Assembly: GCF_037975245.1 (NCBI RefSeq) | Contig: NC_092566.1 | Location: 15,061,001 to 15,125,000 of the forward strand | DNA: 64,000 bases | Direction of reading: 5' to 3' | Source of the DNA: Apostichopus japonicus | Lineage: Eukaryota > Echinodermata > Holothuroidea > Aspidochirotida > Stichopodidae | In this document: positions 52,696 to 63,550 of the stretch, in pieces | Layout: every line of letters begins with the position of its first letter | Position numbering within the stretch: the first letter of the stretch is position 1 | Position numbers and translations under genes: made by a program | Notes under the pieces: generated by a model | Databases searched by the model: none | What the model was told of the DNA's origin: nothing | The model's input: the letters and a program-made list of their open reading frames with translations, nothing else

Positions 52696-55587
52696 AGGGG
52701 TGTCTAAAAAGTTACTAAGATAATTTCAAAACTTTATAGATAATTTGGTCGCGCGAACTGCAGAGTGCCAGAGTATCAACCAGGCAGATGAGGCAAGGGC
52801 CTCGGTGCCACAATGTCAACGTACATACAACACCTACCATAAGATCAATTCGTTCAAATCATGGACGTCTTACAGTCTGCGCAATGCAACCACATGGAAC
52901 TAATGTGTGTCACGTGGAAGCTACAAAACTAATTTACATAATCATTTGCTGCACATGCATCCTTCCTAATGTTCCACGAGGCTTCACAGTATATAAATAA
53001 CCCCTCTAGTCACACACAGTTCACTGTTAGTGTGACGCATCTTGTATGGATATTTTGACATACGGAGATTGTCAGTGCGTGGGGTGGGGATGTAATTGGC
53101 TGACTAGGAGGGGGCGCTCTGCCATGTGCGCCAATCATGTACAGATGATTATCGAAGATAGACGTTTACATGGACCTTTAGTACTGCCAAAATTACCGAC
53201 AAAGTAATAAACACCCAAGCTTTTAGGTTTTAATAAAGGACGGCGAAGAACCAGAAGGAGAGAGGAGGGGGGGGGGGTGGGCCAATTTGGAGGGGGACGG
53301 GTTTTTCTCCTGCCAATAATATGAAAGGAATCTGTATCCACGGATGTACTGCCCACTGTTACCGCTGATGTGTATATACCGCAAGGAGGATATAAAGTGT
53401 GGGTGAAATAGGTTCAGACTATAGTGCTTCAATTCCCAGTCGTCCGGGTAAAATGCCAAACTCACTATACGAGCAGGTTTTTTTTCGAGCTGTCACTGAA
53501 GTAAAGGGGTTCTCAGTCCGGAACCGAGGGATACAGCTTAGCGGAAATGAACTTGATTAGCTAATATGGCTTGTAATGACAAACTTGGCGTGCCATATAA
53601 TAATGATACGAGAAACGTATGCTTTCTCTATATAGTATCTGACTCAACTCAGTCCAAACCGACCTGGCTTCTCCTGTTGGGAAAGGGTTTTTTTGCAGAT
53701 CGACGGTAGTATTTGCAACCGAGTAGCCGGAGAGATATATTGTTGCTTACATATATTGCTTACATGTATAGACTGTACAATTTATCAATCGGAATAAACT
53801 AACAGGTAACTGAGATATACAGGGATTTTTTTTTTCAAGGAAAATTGATCATTGAGTAAGCAAAGATCCAGGACGAAGGAATCAGGTGATTGTAGCCTAC
53901 CGGCTTGTTTTAGCAGGTTTGTTTTCTCAAATGTCGACTTTTTCATTTATTTCGTCCCATTGAAGTTGAGTACAGCAGCGGGTTTAGCTTGCTTCATCTT
54001 GCCTGACTGTTTCGGTACAGTAGCTGCCTGTATGAATTTCCTCTGTTATATATCTTGTTTCAAAATAGCACGAGAGTCAAATGTTGCCGTATAGGGCAAA
54101 TGTGATTTTTTTAACTTGAGTGGAGATATTCAGAGTGAATTTGAGAGGAGAGGCAACGTAGGAGAGAGGGAGAGAAGGGGGGGGGGGGGTGGGGAGCAGA
54201 GTAAGTTCAGTCGGGGTGGAGGAAGGGTAGAAGAGGAGAATAATGATTAGGGCTCTGTTAGTTGACAGCGTATTTAAAGGCTTAAATACCTGAAATGATC
54301 CTCATAAATAGTTGAATATAAATGATTCTTAATGATACGGGTAAGTAATTCATAGGCCTATAATAAGAGGATTATTGTGTTGGGATTGCAGAAGCGTATA
54401 CCAAGTTTTCGAAACTATCGGAAGGAGTGATGGGGTATGGGTAGGGGCGGGCGGGGGCGGGGGCGGGGATTGTGGCGCGTGTATATCGTACAAATCCGGC
54501 AGGGTCTGGGGCCGACGAGTCCTTCAGAATAATTTTATATTTGTTTATGTCTACAAAGGTTAATTTAAGCAGGCATTTTTAACAATCTCCAAGACAATCC
54601 ATGTCTGTATGGGCATTCAGTTTCTGATAATTCAAATGATACAACTGAACCATCCAGCAACGCTGTGGAGACGTGCCATGTTTGGTTGTGAGGACACTAA
54701 AACCCACGGTACGCAATTTTCAAATGTAAAGGACAAGATGCATTTTTCTCCACAGAACTGATTGACACTGTGCCAAAAAGTCGATTCGACACCTTGTATA
54801 TAAAGTATCTGAAGTTAAGCCCCGCACTACCCGAACATAGGCTATATCAAATCAGTTATAATCTTCCGTCATTACTACCCGAAAGTTTAAATCATTGTGA
54901 GAAGTTTTTCAAGACTAATTCCACAGAGCCTTTGTTCCTCCAAATTAGTCCTAGCAATTAAGAATTGTTTAAATAGACGATTAAATTTAACAATTAAAGT
55001 AACAAAATTGAATCAGTGTGGATAATTATATACCTGATTGCTTGTTGTAAGTTGAGCATGCATGGGTGACCAAGTTATCTGACTTTCTAGCATATTGTTT
55101 TAAAATATATTTACATAGCAACGTATTATCAAAGCTACCCTGCAGGTCAAAGGTCGCAAATCACTGGGTATAGAATTAGAACCGTCACCAATTACCACCA
55201 TGTTTCCATCGCTGATTGTGATTGTGTGGTGTTAAAATAGTACCGCTTTTGGGAAGCACCACGCAGCGTAAAAGTCATTGCTGTTAAGATTATTGATGGC
55301 CACGTACGCCCTCATTACCCCACCAACCCACCGACAACGGTATATGAAGAGATGGCGCTATCCCTAAATATACGGCTCTGATTTATACCCGAGAATACTA
55401 AATCATCCCTACAAGTACATGTATGTTCTATATTCAGTATACTGGAGATGAGATATATTGCACACTGTCGACAATTGTGTTCAAAAACTTGTTGACCTTT
55501 TCACGACCCCATGAGGCAATTTACTGAAAATTGCTGGTTATAGTGTGCATGAATGGGGTTTCATCAATCATGCATGCACGAGTTTAC
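52696..55587. other. Intergenic, nothing recognised except a GC-box cluster
   Basis: Short open frames on both strands lack splice context or family motifs. G-runs at 53,266-53,280 and 54,178-54,190. Confidence 0.5.
54444..54468 (+). promoter_or_regulatory. GC-box / G-quadruplex cluster
   Basis: Five GGGCGG-type Sp1 boxes in 25 bp within otherwise AT-rich DNA. Could mark a promoter for the plus-strand gene ending at 59,758, but no first exon was found. Confidence 0.35.
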
Positions 55588-55594
55588 ATGGTCA

Positions 55595-56202
55595 GGGGAC
55601 AAACTAAAACGAATGACAGCGAATGACCGAATGACAATTGACTTTGTACAGGGTTAATTATCATTTACGAATGACAGCGAATGACATCGACTGTCAACGA
55701 ATGACAACGAATGACAACGAAGGACAGTGGTGAGTGGAGTAAATGCGGTTATTGGTTTTCTGCGCAAAAAAAGGTTTGAGGAAAATCGCATGTTACGTGG
55801 TTGCAGGGATTTGGTGTAATTTACGGATAGAAACCACAGGGAAAGTTTTTGTGTGAGAATGCGCTTGAGTGCTTTGCTATTTACCTCTGTAGATTTATAT
55901 ATAGAAAGATATAACTGAAGCCGTTTCAAAATTATAGTATTGTTAGTTTCTCGGAAAAATGACGTTAAATTTACTTTTTAAAATCAGACTTACAATTTCG
56001 CTTACTTTAAGGTGCGTTTTTATCTTGTCCGTACTTTACTAGATCTAGATACCCACGAATTCTGAACTGTGATATCCTGTTGAAGCAAATGTCTGTGCTG
56101 TCATTACTGTCATTCGTTTTAGTCAACGCAATTTTTTAGTGTGTACAACATATTGTCATTCGTTATGTGTATCGCAATTGTCATTCGTTTTAGTAACACC
56201 CC
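55595..56202. mobile_element. Mutator-like foldback element, about 605 bp
   Basis: Ends GGGGACAAACTAAAACGAAT and the complement of GGGGTGTTACTAAAACGAAT, flanked by ATGGTCAGG at 55588-55596 and 56203-56211 (a 9-bp match, 7 bp if the leading GG belongs to the element). The left arm carries about eight CGAATGACA repeats; the right arm has them inverted. G-starting ends, subrepeats and a possible 9-bp duplication suggest a MULE derivative. Confidence 0.7.
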
Positions 56203-56257
56203 ATGGTCAGGCACCATACCCACCAAGTTTGAACTTGATCGGACTTACGGTCTAGGA

Positions 56258-56638
56258 CAGGGGTTCCCTAACTGGGGTGCATGAACCCCCAGGAGGTGCG
56301 TGAGTGCATTCCAGGCGGTTCGTGAGACGTTTCTGAAAGTCAAAAATAGAGTACTTTTTGTTGAACTGAAATCTGATATATCATATAATGTTGTAATGTA
56401 CAAAAGTCGTACCTATCGATAAACTCTTTTCGCGTTCCATACGCATATGTTGCCATAGTAGAACCGTGCATTTTTCATTACATTATTACACTATGAACTT
56501 GATCTTTTACGAAGCACTGTTATGCGTATTATAGTATAATAATGACTCAGATCGTGTCTCGAAAAGTTGGGGGTTCGTTGACAACTCTGACATCCACAGG
56601 GGGTTCGTGGACGGTGGATGGATAAAGTAGGTACCCTG
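56258..56638. mobile_element. hAT-type MITE, 381 bp
   Basis: Begins CAGGGGTTCCC and ends GGTACCCTG, flanked by a perfect 8-bp duplication GTCTAGGA (56250-56257 and 56639-56646). Non-coding, with internal copies of GGGGGTTCGT. Confidence 0.85.
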
Positions 56639-57343
56639 GTCTAGGAGTTCGCGACACACAATTTTTTTGCTCACTCACACCCTCACAGTCACACACTCAT
56701 TCATACATGCACTTGCTCACATTTCTGATGTAGGGTGAAGTACAATATCTCATCTACCTATACATTACATCATGCAGGACTAGGAAGATAAGATAATTAT
56801 ACAATACGTATGGAAACATAGCGAATTAGACCCAAATCATACACGTATGTCTACGAACCTGGCAGACACAAACAAGAAAGTGAGTAAAAATAGGGGGATA
56901 AACAAATTACACACAAATCAGCGACAAAGGACACTTCACAATCATTACAGTTCGTAAATGAAGTTGGAATATTTTCACGAATTGCGTGTAATCAGTCTAC
57001 ATACATTACGCGGGATCGTGCACAAGTGTCAGTTGCATAAACACTGTGTTGGAATCATAGAAATTGAACTACTTCAATTTCTATGGTTTGAATAGCGGCT
57101 TCGTGTAACCAAACAAACAACAGAACAGAACAGCACGCATGCGCAATACTAATCTGGTGTGACTTGATGGAGAGAGCTGAAATTCCCTTTATTGTGAAAA
57201 CAAATTGTTTTCTTGTATTCAGCAGTTAACACTTATAACTAAAACAAGCAATCATAAGTATCAAAGCCTGTAAGGGAATCGTTCGACGTGTACCAGAGAG
57301 ATATATTGTCTATATATTAATTAGCCACTCAATCGTTCAGCAA

Positions 57344-57415
57344 TCCTCAGTAGTATAGTGGAGAGTATCTCCGCCTGTCACGCGGAAGACCGGGGTTCGA
57401 TTCCCCGCTGGGGAG
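57344..57415 (+). tRNA. tRNA-Asp (anticodon GTC)
   Basis: A complete 72-nt cloverleaf. Acceptor stem TCCTCAG pairs with CTGGGGA (one G-T wobble), the A box reads TAGTATAGTGG, the anticodon arm is TCCGC-CTGTCAC-GCGGA with GTC at 57377-57379, and the T arm CGGGGTTCGATTCCCCG is perfect. Seven Ts at 57423-57429 serve as Pol III terminator. All features fit a functional gene. Confidence 0.95.
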
Positions 57416-57718
57416 GACATAGTTTTTTTCCCTTTGATCCTTTTTTTCCTCTTTTCTTCTGGGTTTAGTGGTGAGTTACAAATATGCTGTAATATTTAAA
57501 GTTCCCTTTTCAGTTGTTTTCTAATATTGTATATTTTGTATATATATATATATAAATACGTATTACAATGAAATTGTCAATAAACTAATACAAAAGTGTT
57601 GAATTAAAATTCAAACAATTCATTGTACCCGTAAATGTGTGTTGGGTGTGCAGTGACGGGATGTATGAAAGGGCATGTGTAGTATCGGGCCTATGATTGT
57701 CATCGGCGGGAAGTGGCA

Positions 57719-57750
57719 GGGTGGGGTGGGGGTGGGGGTGGGTGGGGTGG
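57719..57750 (+). repeat. G-rich GGGTGGGG tract
   Basis: Repeated GGGGTGGGGGTGGGGGTGGG; quadruplex-capable simple repeat with no linked gene. Confidence 0.7.
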
Positions 57751-58708
57751 TAATGTGGGAGTTTTGTAGCTTGCTAAGGTTGTGAGGTACTCTAATAAGG
57801 AATACCATATACTAAAAACAGGTCATGACGTATTTATTCTAGTAAATTCTATTGTGCTACCATCAAGAAAATAAAAACGGCATCTATCCAATATGCTGCT
57901 ACATGGCATCTTCATTCACCGGGTTGGGGGTGGGGGGGGGGTAGTTCCATGAATCAGGGTTTATGCATTTACAAAGGACGCCATCTATCCATTACGTTTT
58001 ATTTTTCAAGAGGAAAATGTTAGCAGAAACTGAATACCGTTGTATAATATAAGCTTCTATAACATCAAACACTCTCTGAACTTCAAAAACATCAAAAGAA
58101 CCATATGTTTTCGGAGGTGAGGTGATGAAAAGCTGTAAACGAGGAAAAAGACAAGTTTGTTCGATAGATGGCATGGCATCCCCTATATTGCTGTATTTTT
58201 GAGATTATAAGGATGTTATACGGTACCTGAAATTGATTGCTTAACACACTCGCTGACAATTTTCTATATCTTTAGGCAGTGGCTTGTGCGAAGGGAGGTG
58301 GAGGAATGGGGGGGGGGGAAGCCCCACCTCGTCGTCAATCGGGGCAAAAATAATGTTTTGCATTCAGGCCTGCATGGGTAGAATTAGACCACTGTTACGG
58401 TAGTATATATCCCCTTTTTTTTGGCAACCTCACGTCAAGTTTATTTATTGCTTATAGGGTGAGTTATAATAGAAATAATTAATAGTCTAAATGTGTCTCA
58501 GAATGAGTCATGTGACGTCTACATCTTTAATTTGTTTTCTGTGGGAGGACCCCAAGATCTCCCTATATAGGAGTCAGTTCAATGACCCCAGGGCAGCACC
58601 CCTCCTTCATAAATCATTCGTCAATAATTGTTTTGTTTTCTATAAATAATATTTGTCAGAATTGAAATGACAACATCATCTTTGACTTTATGTATCTTGC
58701 CTTTACAG

Positions 58709-59758
58709 GGAACGCGAAGGAGGACTTTAGCTGCAAACTTCACAGACCTGAAAGAAACAAAAGTGAGCATGGATGTCCTGTATGATCACGGTTCTTTCGA
58801 GCACCACCATCCACAGTTTGTTCAGCCGAGTTTCCAAATTTCTTCTCCTCAACAAGTTGAAGATAGCCCCAAGTTATCGGAGACCAGATTTATAAGGAAA
58901 AGACCCCCAATTCCGCAACCTTTACACGACAACACAGCTTACTATAAGTCTCAAAAGGAAAAATCCAATTACGAATTTAATATACAGTTTCAGGTTAAAA
59001 ACAAGCAGTACGCATCCAGTCATATTCACTGCCGACACGCTGGAATAACCGTGAAACCTTCTATCCCTTCATCGGCTTCACCAGTAGCTCAGACAAGAGC
59101 CAAGACTCCAGTTATGCAGAGAAAGCTGCAATATGCGAATAAAGCGGCCTATAACAGAAAGGGGTCTCTAAATATTGATATGCCACCTCGCCCGCGCAAA
59201 TATTCATCTCCGCCTTCGATTGTAGTGTCGTCTGAAAAGTCAAATGATAGGCCAGTACCTTCTAAGAGGAGGTACATCCCTTCGCCAGCACCTCCACCGC
59301 TTCCACCAAGAATACCTTTGTCAATATCAAACTCTTGCAGCAGCCCATGTGATTTTTTTGCACCTTTGGAGAAAATTCCCCCCGTTCCTCCAAAGCCTGT
59401 CATTTTACGTGACCATCTCTCCAAAAGTGAGAGTGAACTGAGATACCTGACAGAAGTCTTGTTCAAGGAGAGCCGATCGAGACATAACAGTTTCAATTAC
59501 CCGCCACCGCTGCCAACAAAGGCAGTCGTTCGGCAACCGCTTCCGGTCAAACGTAGATCGACAATTTCATTGGAGGAAAAGAGTGTATTTGATCGGGAAT
59601 TTGATATGTTAGCAGATGTGCCGACCAGACGAGGAACGACTGGTGCGGAGTCTATACTAAGAGCAAGGTACGAGGAAAAGAAACCCGGATGTTGTACATT
59701 GTGGTGTCGGGATTGCATAGTCGACACACCTGAATACATTATGGATATTTGCTGCTGA
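58709..59758 (+). CDS. Terminal exon of a proline-rich, SH3-ligand-like protein (unrecognised)
   Basis: An open frame of 349 codons from a strong acceptor (TTGCCTTTACAG) to a TGA. An in-frame ATG exists at 58,667 inside the presumed intron, so a short single-exon form is possible, but the acceptor makes a last exon likelier. The protein is basic, Ser/Pro-rich and has no membrane segment. It carries at least three PxxP clusters (SPAPPPLPPRIPL near 59,282; PPVPPKP near 59,377; PPPLPTKAVVRQPLP near 59,503), basophilic sites (K-R-R-S-T-I-S) and a cysteine-rich end G-C-C-T-L-W-C-R-D-C...D-I-C-C that could be lipidated or bind metal. This looks like a signalling adaptor. I do not recognise the family, and upstream exons were not found. 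Confidence 0.72.
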   Translation, partial: GTRRRTLAANFTDLKETKVSMDVLYDHGSFEHHHPQFVQPSFQISSPQQVEDSPKLSETRFIRKRPPIPQPLHDNTAYYKSQKEKSNYEFNIQFQVKNKQYASSHIHCRHAGITVKPSIPSSASPVAQTRAKTPVMQRKLQYANKAAYNRKGSLNIDMPPRPRKYSSPPSIVVSSEKSNDRPVPSKRRYIPSPAPPPLPPRIPLSISNSCSSPCDFFAPLEKIPPVPPKPVILRDHLSKSESELRYLTEVLFKESRSRHNSFNYPPPLPTKAVVRQPLPVKRRSTISLEEKSVFDREFDMLADVPTRRGTTGAESILRARYEEKKPGCCTLWCRDCIVDTPEYIMDICC

Positions 59759-60110
59759 ACTGATATCAAAATAGTATAGATGAAAAATGTCGTTGTCAAT
59801 ACATACGATGGTTCTGAAATGATCAGGCGAGTTGTAGACTTAGATATATTATGGATATTTATGGATATATTATGGATATTTGCTGCTGAACTGATAACAA
59901 AATAGTTGGTGAAAAATGTCGTTTTCAATACATACGATGGTTCTGAAATGATCAGGCGAGTTGTAGACTTAGATATATTATGGATATTTATGGATATATT
60001 ATGGATATTTGCTGCTGAACTGATATCAAATTAGTAGGTGAAAAATGTCGTTGCCAATACATATCGTGGTTCTGTAAAGATCAGGCGAGTTGTAGACTTA
60101 GATATGTTAG
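59739..60110 (+). repeat. Three-copy 130-bp tandem repeat across a stop codon
   Basis: The segment containing TTATGGATATTTGCTGCTGA recurs with periods of 131 and 129 bp (GCTGCTGAAC at 59751, 59882 and 60011). The first copy holds the last codons and stop of the proline-rich gene; the others lie in its 3' UTR. Copies differ by few bases, so the expansion is recent. Confidence 0.88.
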
Positions 60111-61348
60111 TATAACTGTACACTACATTTCGACAAATTTGCATATTTATATTTATCAACTTACAACGTTACAACTTGACGAAAATTATCAAGTTTGTCG
60201 AATTGCTTAACTTGACAACACGTCAAAAGTATGATTTTTTGACAAGTAACACTGACATTACATCTTGACTATAAATTGCAAAATTGTGTATTTGCCGCGT
60301 CTCATGTAACTTGGCAACGCATCATTCAAAAATTCGATATCTGGAGAGTTGACAGGTTATACATTATGGCATCTCGACGAAATTGCAAAATTGTCGAATA
60401 TCTGCGTTGCGCGTAGTCTTGTTAAGACCCTAGTATCTACAGCCTTGTATGTATACCTTTCTTTTTCACAAAGCTATTTTCCCCATATCTATTTGATGTA
60501 CTGCCCAAAGAACGCCCCGACACGGCTTTCGACTGATACAGTGGGCAAGCACAATCGTGGTAAGCAGAAACGGACTCTGAGGCATGTAAATTTTGCACGG
60601 GAGAAAAAGAGTATTACAAACGGCTTGGCTAAGACTATCGCTGCACGTAACTTGACAAAAGTATTTTACTGATTTTCCCTTCAGAACCACTGTACAGATA
60701 GGCCTTATGTAAATAATGTAGATAAGGCGTGTTATACTTACTGTGTACATAAATAAATAAATAACAAAAAATGTATTTGAGCGTTATCAGTAACGACTCC
60801 ACAAAAAAAAGCATGCTAATTTTGTTTTCTTCTGAAAGTTCGTTTTGCGACCTCCCATTTCGTACCCAAATATTGCAGATTGTTAAATCTGATAACTGCA
60901 TGTAAACAGCGCAGGGTGCACTTAGACGAACAACACCCAAATCATAATATCTACGAAACTATTTTTGTTAAAATATTTCTCAGAAAATATGTCGAAAACG
61001 TCATGTAAGAAGGCTACCATTGAGTCAATGCGTGATGTCATAAATAGCCACTAGCTGTATTATAACCTAAAAATCTAAAACAAAATGCAAAAATTGTAGT
61101 GATTGCAGTGATTGTAGACGGCCTACGACTTATCAAACTTAATTGTGTACATAAAGTCATCATGTAATCAATTATAACATCTGGCGCGGGGGTTGTTCAT
61201 CAGTATTATAAGCATCTCTATCATAAAGACTGTTAAGGATATAATCATGGGTGTGTCTCTCTTATAAGTTGCAAGAACAGACATCTAAATTATGCTGAAG
61301 TCAAACGACACCTCTAATTACTGTGGAGTTTACTGTGGAGTCTAAATT
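59759..61348. other. 3' UTR and intergenic DNA after the proline-rich gene
   Basis: After the tandem repeats, AT-rich DNA with a possible poly(A) cluster (AATAAATAAATAAATAA near 60,750). An open frame at 60,349-60,672 has no family match or splice support. Confidence 0.45.
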
Positions 61349-61600
61349 GTGGAGTGTTAGCTCAGTGGTTAACGCCGGTGCCTTTACATCATAAGGTCCC
61401 GAGTTAGAGTCACTCCAAGATTAATGTATGTCGTCCAGTTGCAGAGTTGTTGACAATTGACAATTCATAATCATGGACGTTAAATATGTATCTAAGAGAC
61501 TGACTTAGGTCAGCTTGCGGCTTTGATAATCCAATGAGGCTTCTTCACGAGTTCCTGCTTGCAGGAGGATCTAAAATACATACATACATACATACATACA
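61349..61600 (+). repeat. tRNA-derived SINE, copy 2
   Basis: Same family as the element at 14016-14254: GTGGAGTGTTAGCTCAGTGG head, body including GAGTTCCTGCTTGCAGGAGG, (TACA)n tail. Confidence 0.85.
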
Positions 61601-62737
61601 TTCATCGTGACCCAGTTTCGTGACTACGTAATGCTCTATCGCTCCTCGCTGATCCACCTTGCGTTCTCAAATGTGAACAAGTCCACAGATGGCGTAATCC
61701 ATAATCCTAATCTTCTTATAGAAAGCAACATTCCTCTGTTTGACTTAACCTGCTGCTATTCGCACTGACTCTTTTTTGTTTTAATCCAAATTCAGTACAA
61801 AAGATGCCAGATGGCGAGAAAATACATCTCCAACTGACCCTCATGTTAAACCACACGTAGCAACCATTCTATAAATCACGAAATCTTGACGAATAGCAAT
61901 AATAAATTATTCTTGTACGTGCTTTCATGTCAGGAATAACGAATCCCCTTCCCCACCAGATTGTAATATTTGTTAAGTTGAATCGAAAAGAATAAAACCA
62001 CAAGGCTATATAGCCTATAAACGGCTTTGCAATCGATTCCTTCTCCAGTTTACTGTCATTCCCAATATTAAAAAAAAATCGTACATATATTTGTTACAAT
62101 ATACAGCGCTTATGCAGTTCAGTGGAAACAAAACCAATCGGAATTATCGTTTACCGATATATACTGCGCAATAACATACACGCACGTCACTGTAACATGA
62201 TATTAAACTGAGGAGGGACTTCCCAACCACGAAACATACACAAAATATTATACTTTTCTATCAGTTTCGCGAATTCCAACTTAATGAAAAGTACGTAAAA
62301 TAACGTCATATTACCAATATGCACTCTTAACTGTTTGGGTAACACAACAATATTACCAATCAGGACTGCAAAAAGAAAAAAGAAAAAAGGATTTCCTTTG
62401 ATTGTGTAGGAAGTAAAAGAGATGGCGCTAGTTAAGTAATGGTTTCGTAAATATTTTAAGTATTAAGATGGTACCTGTGAGCTTCCGTAGGTACATTTTT
62501 AGAGAAGAGCAACTCATTGGGCTACGTATTCAGTGGACATGGGCTGCACACCGGTCGCAGAGTGTTTCGGCCCTCTGGTCATAAGCAAGGATTCACGCAC
62601 GCCACATAGAACGCTTCTGGTCGACCTCTGACCAACCGACCCTCCTCGCAACCTCCCGGGTTCGTTTACGACAAAAAAAAAACAAGGGAGACATGGCGCG
62701 GGATCCTGGGCCACAAAAAGCACCATACCTACAGCAG

Positions 62738-62832
62738 GAGGTATTATCGCCTCCGACCTGTATCGAACCCTAGCCAGGGTTTACTCGAAGTTAGCAGTGC
62801 TTACACCGTCGCTACTAACCAAGACATTAGCT
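62738..62832 (-). repeat. Weak tRNA-like sequence
   Basis: B-box-like GGTTCGATACAGG with a poor A box (TGGTTAGTAGCG) at tRNA spacing on the minus strand. Likely an old SINE. Confidence 0.35.
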
Positions 62833-62931
62833 AGAAAACTAACTTCAGAACTAATACTTAAAGACGATACTGAAATAAAAGAGGAGAAATGAGGGTAAAA
62901 AGAGGGAATAAATAGAATTTTGTCACATTCG

Positions 62932-63015
62932 GTCGTCTATCTCAAGTTGACGGGTTTCGAACTCTAGATACCAGCTTCTTAGTCATCTGCCAAACCCACT
63001 GAGCTAACGGACGAC
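62932..63015 (-). repeat. tRNA-like sequence (SINE head or pseudogene)
   Basis: GTCGTCC...AGACGAC can form an acceptor stem; A box TTAGCTCAGTGGG and B box GAGTTCGAAACC are present. The T stem does not pair, so I do not call a functional tRNA. Confidence 0.55.
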
Positions 63016-63550
63016 ACTTCAACATTAACCAGCTAGGACGGAGCTAGACCATATGGGGTAAGAATTTTATTCGGTGAAAGCAGAAAGCAATGCGTCTCTT
63101 TTGTGCTCGTTCTAAGTGATTCGATAATGCGAGATTCCTAATAGATTAGATGAACAATAGGCTTACCCTATAGGATGTCATTATTGATAAGTTCAAGACA
63201 CGAAGGATTTAAAATTGCAACAAAAGATGCTACATTTAAAAAGGAGTAAAATTCAAGTGAATTGGGCTTTTTATCACATTTTTTGGCCTCCGATCAAGTC
63301 ATGAAATATTATTATAAATAATAACAACGGACATTACCTCTTAGGTCTGCAGTGTAAGGTAAATACAATTGCGACTTTCAATAACTTATCCATGGCTGTA
63401 TTTACAACATCACTTAACCATAGATTTGTATTTTTGAAGATATTTTAAAATGTTTATTTACACCGAAAATAAAAAAAATAAAAAAATTGAGGCGAAACAT
63501 TCAGTTTTACAAAATTGTCTCGGATTACAAAAAAGGCTTCCAGACGTTTA

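Noticed and set aside
57040-57085. CATAGAAATTGAA / TTCAATTTCTATG inverted repeat as a transposon end
   Set aside because: Only 13-bp arms, no target duplication; too little to call an element.
62514-62726. 70-codon minus-strand frame
   Set aside because: No family motif or splice context; lies between tRNA-like repeats and is probably part of a repeat.
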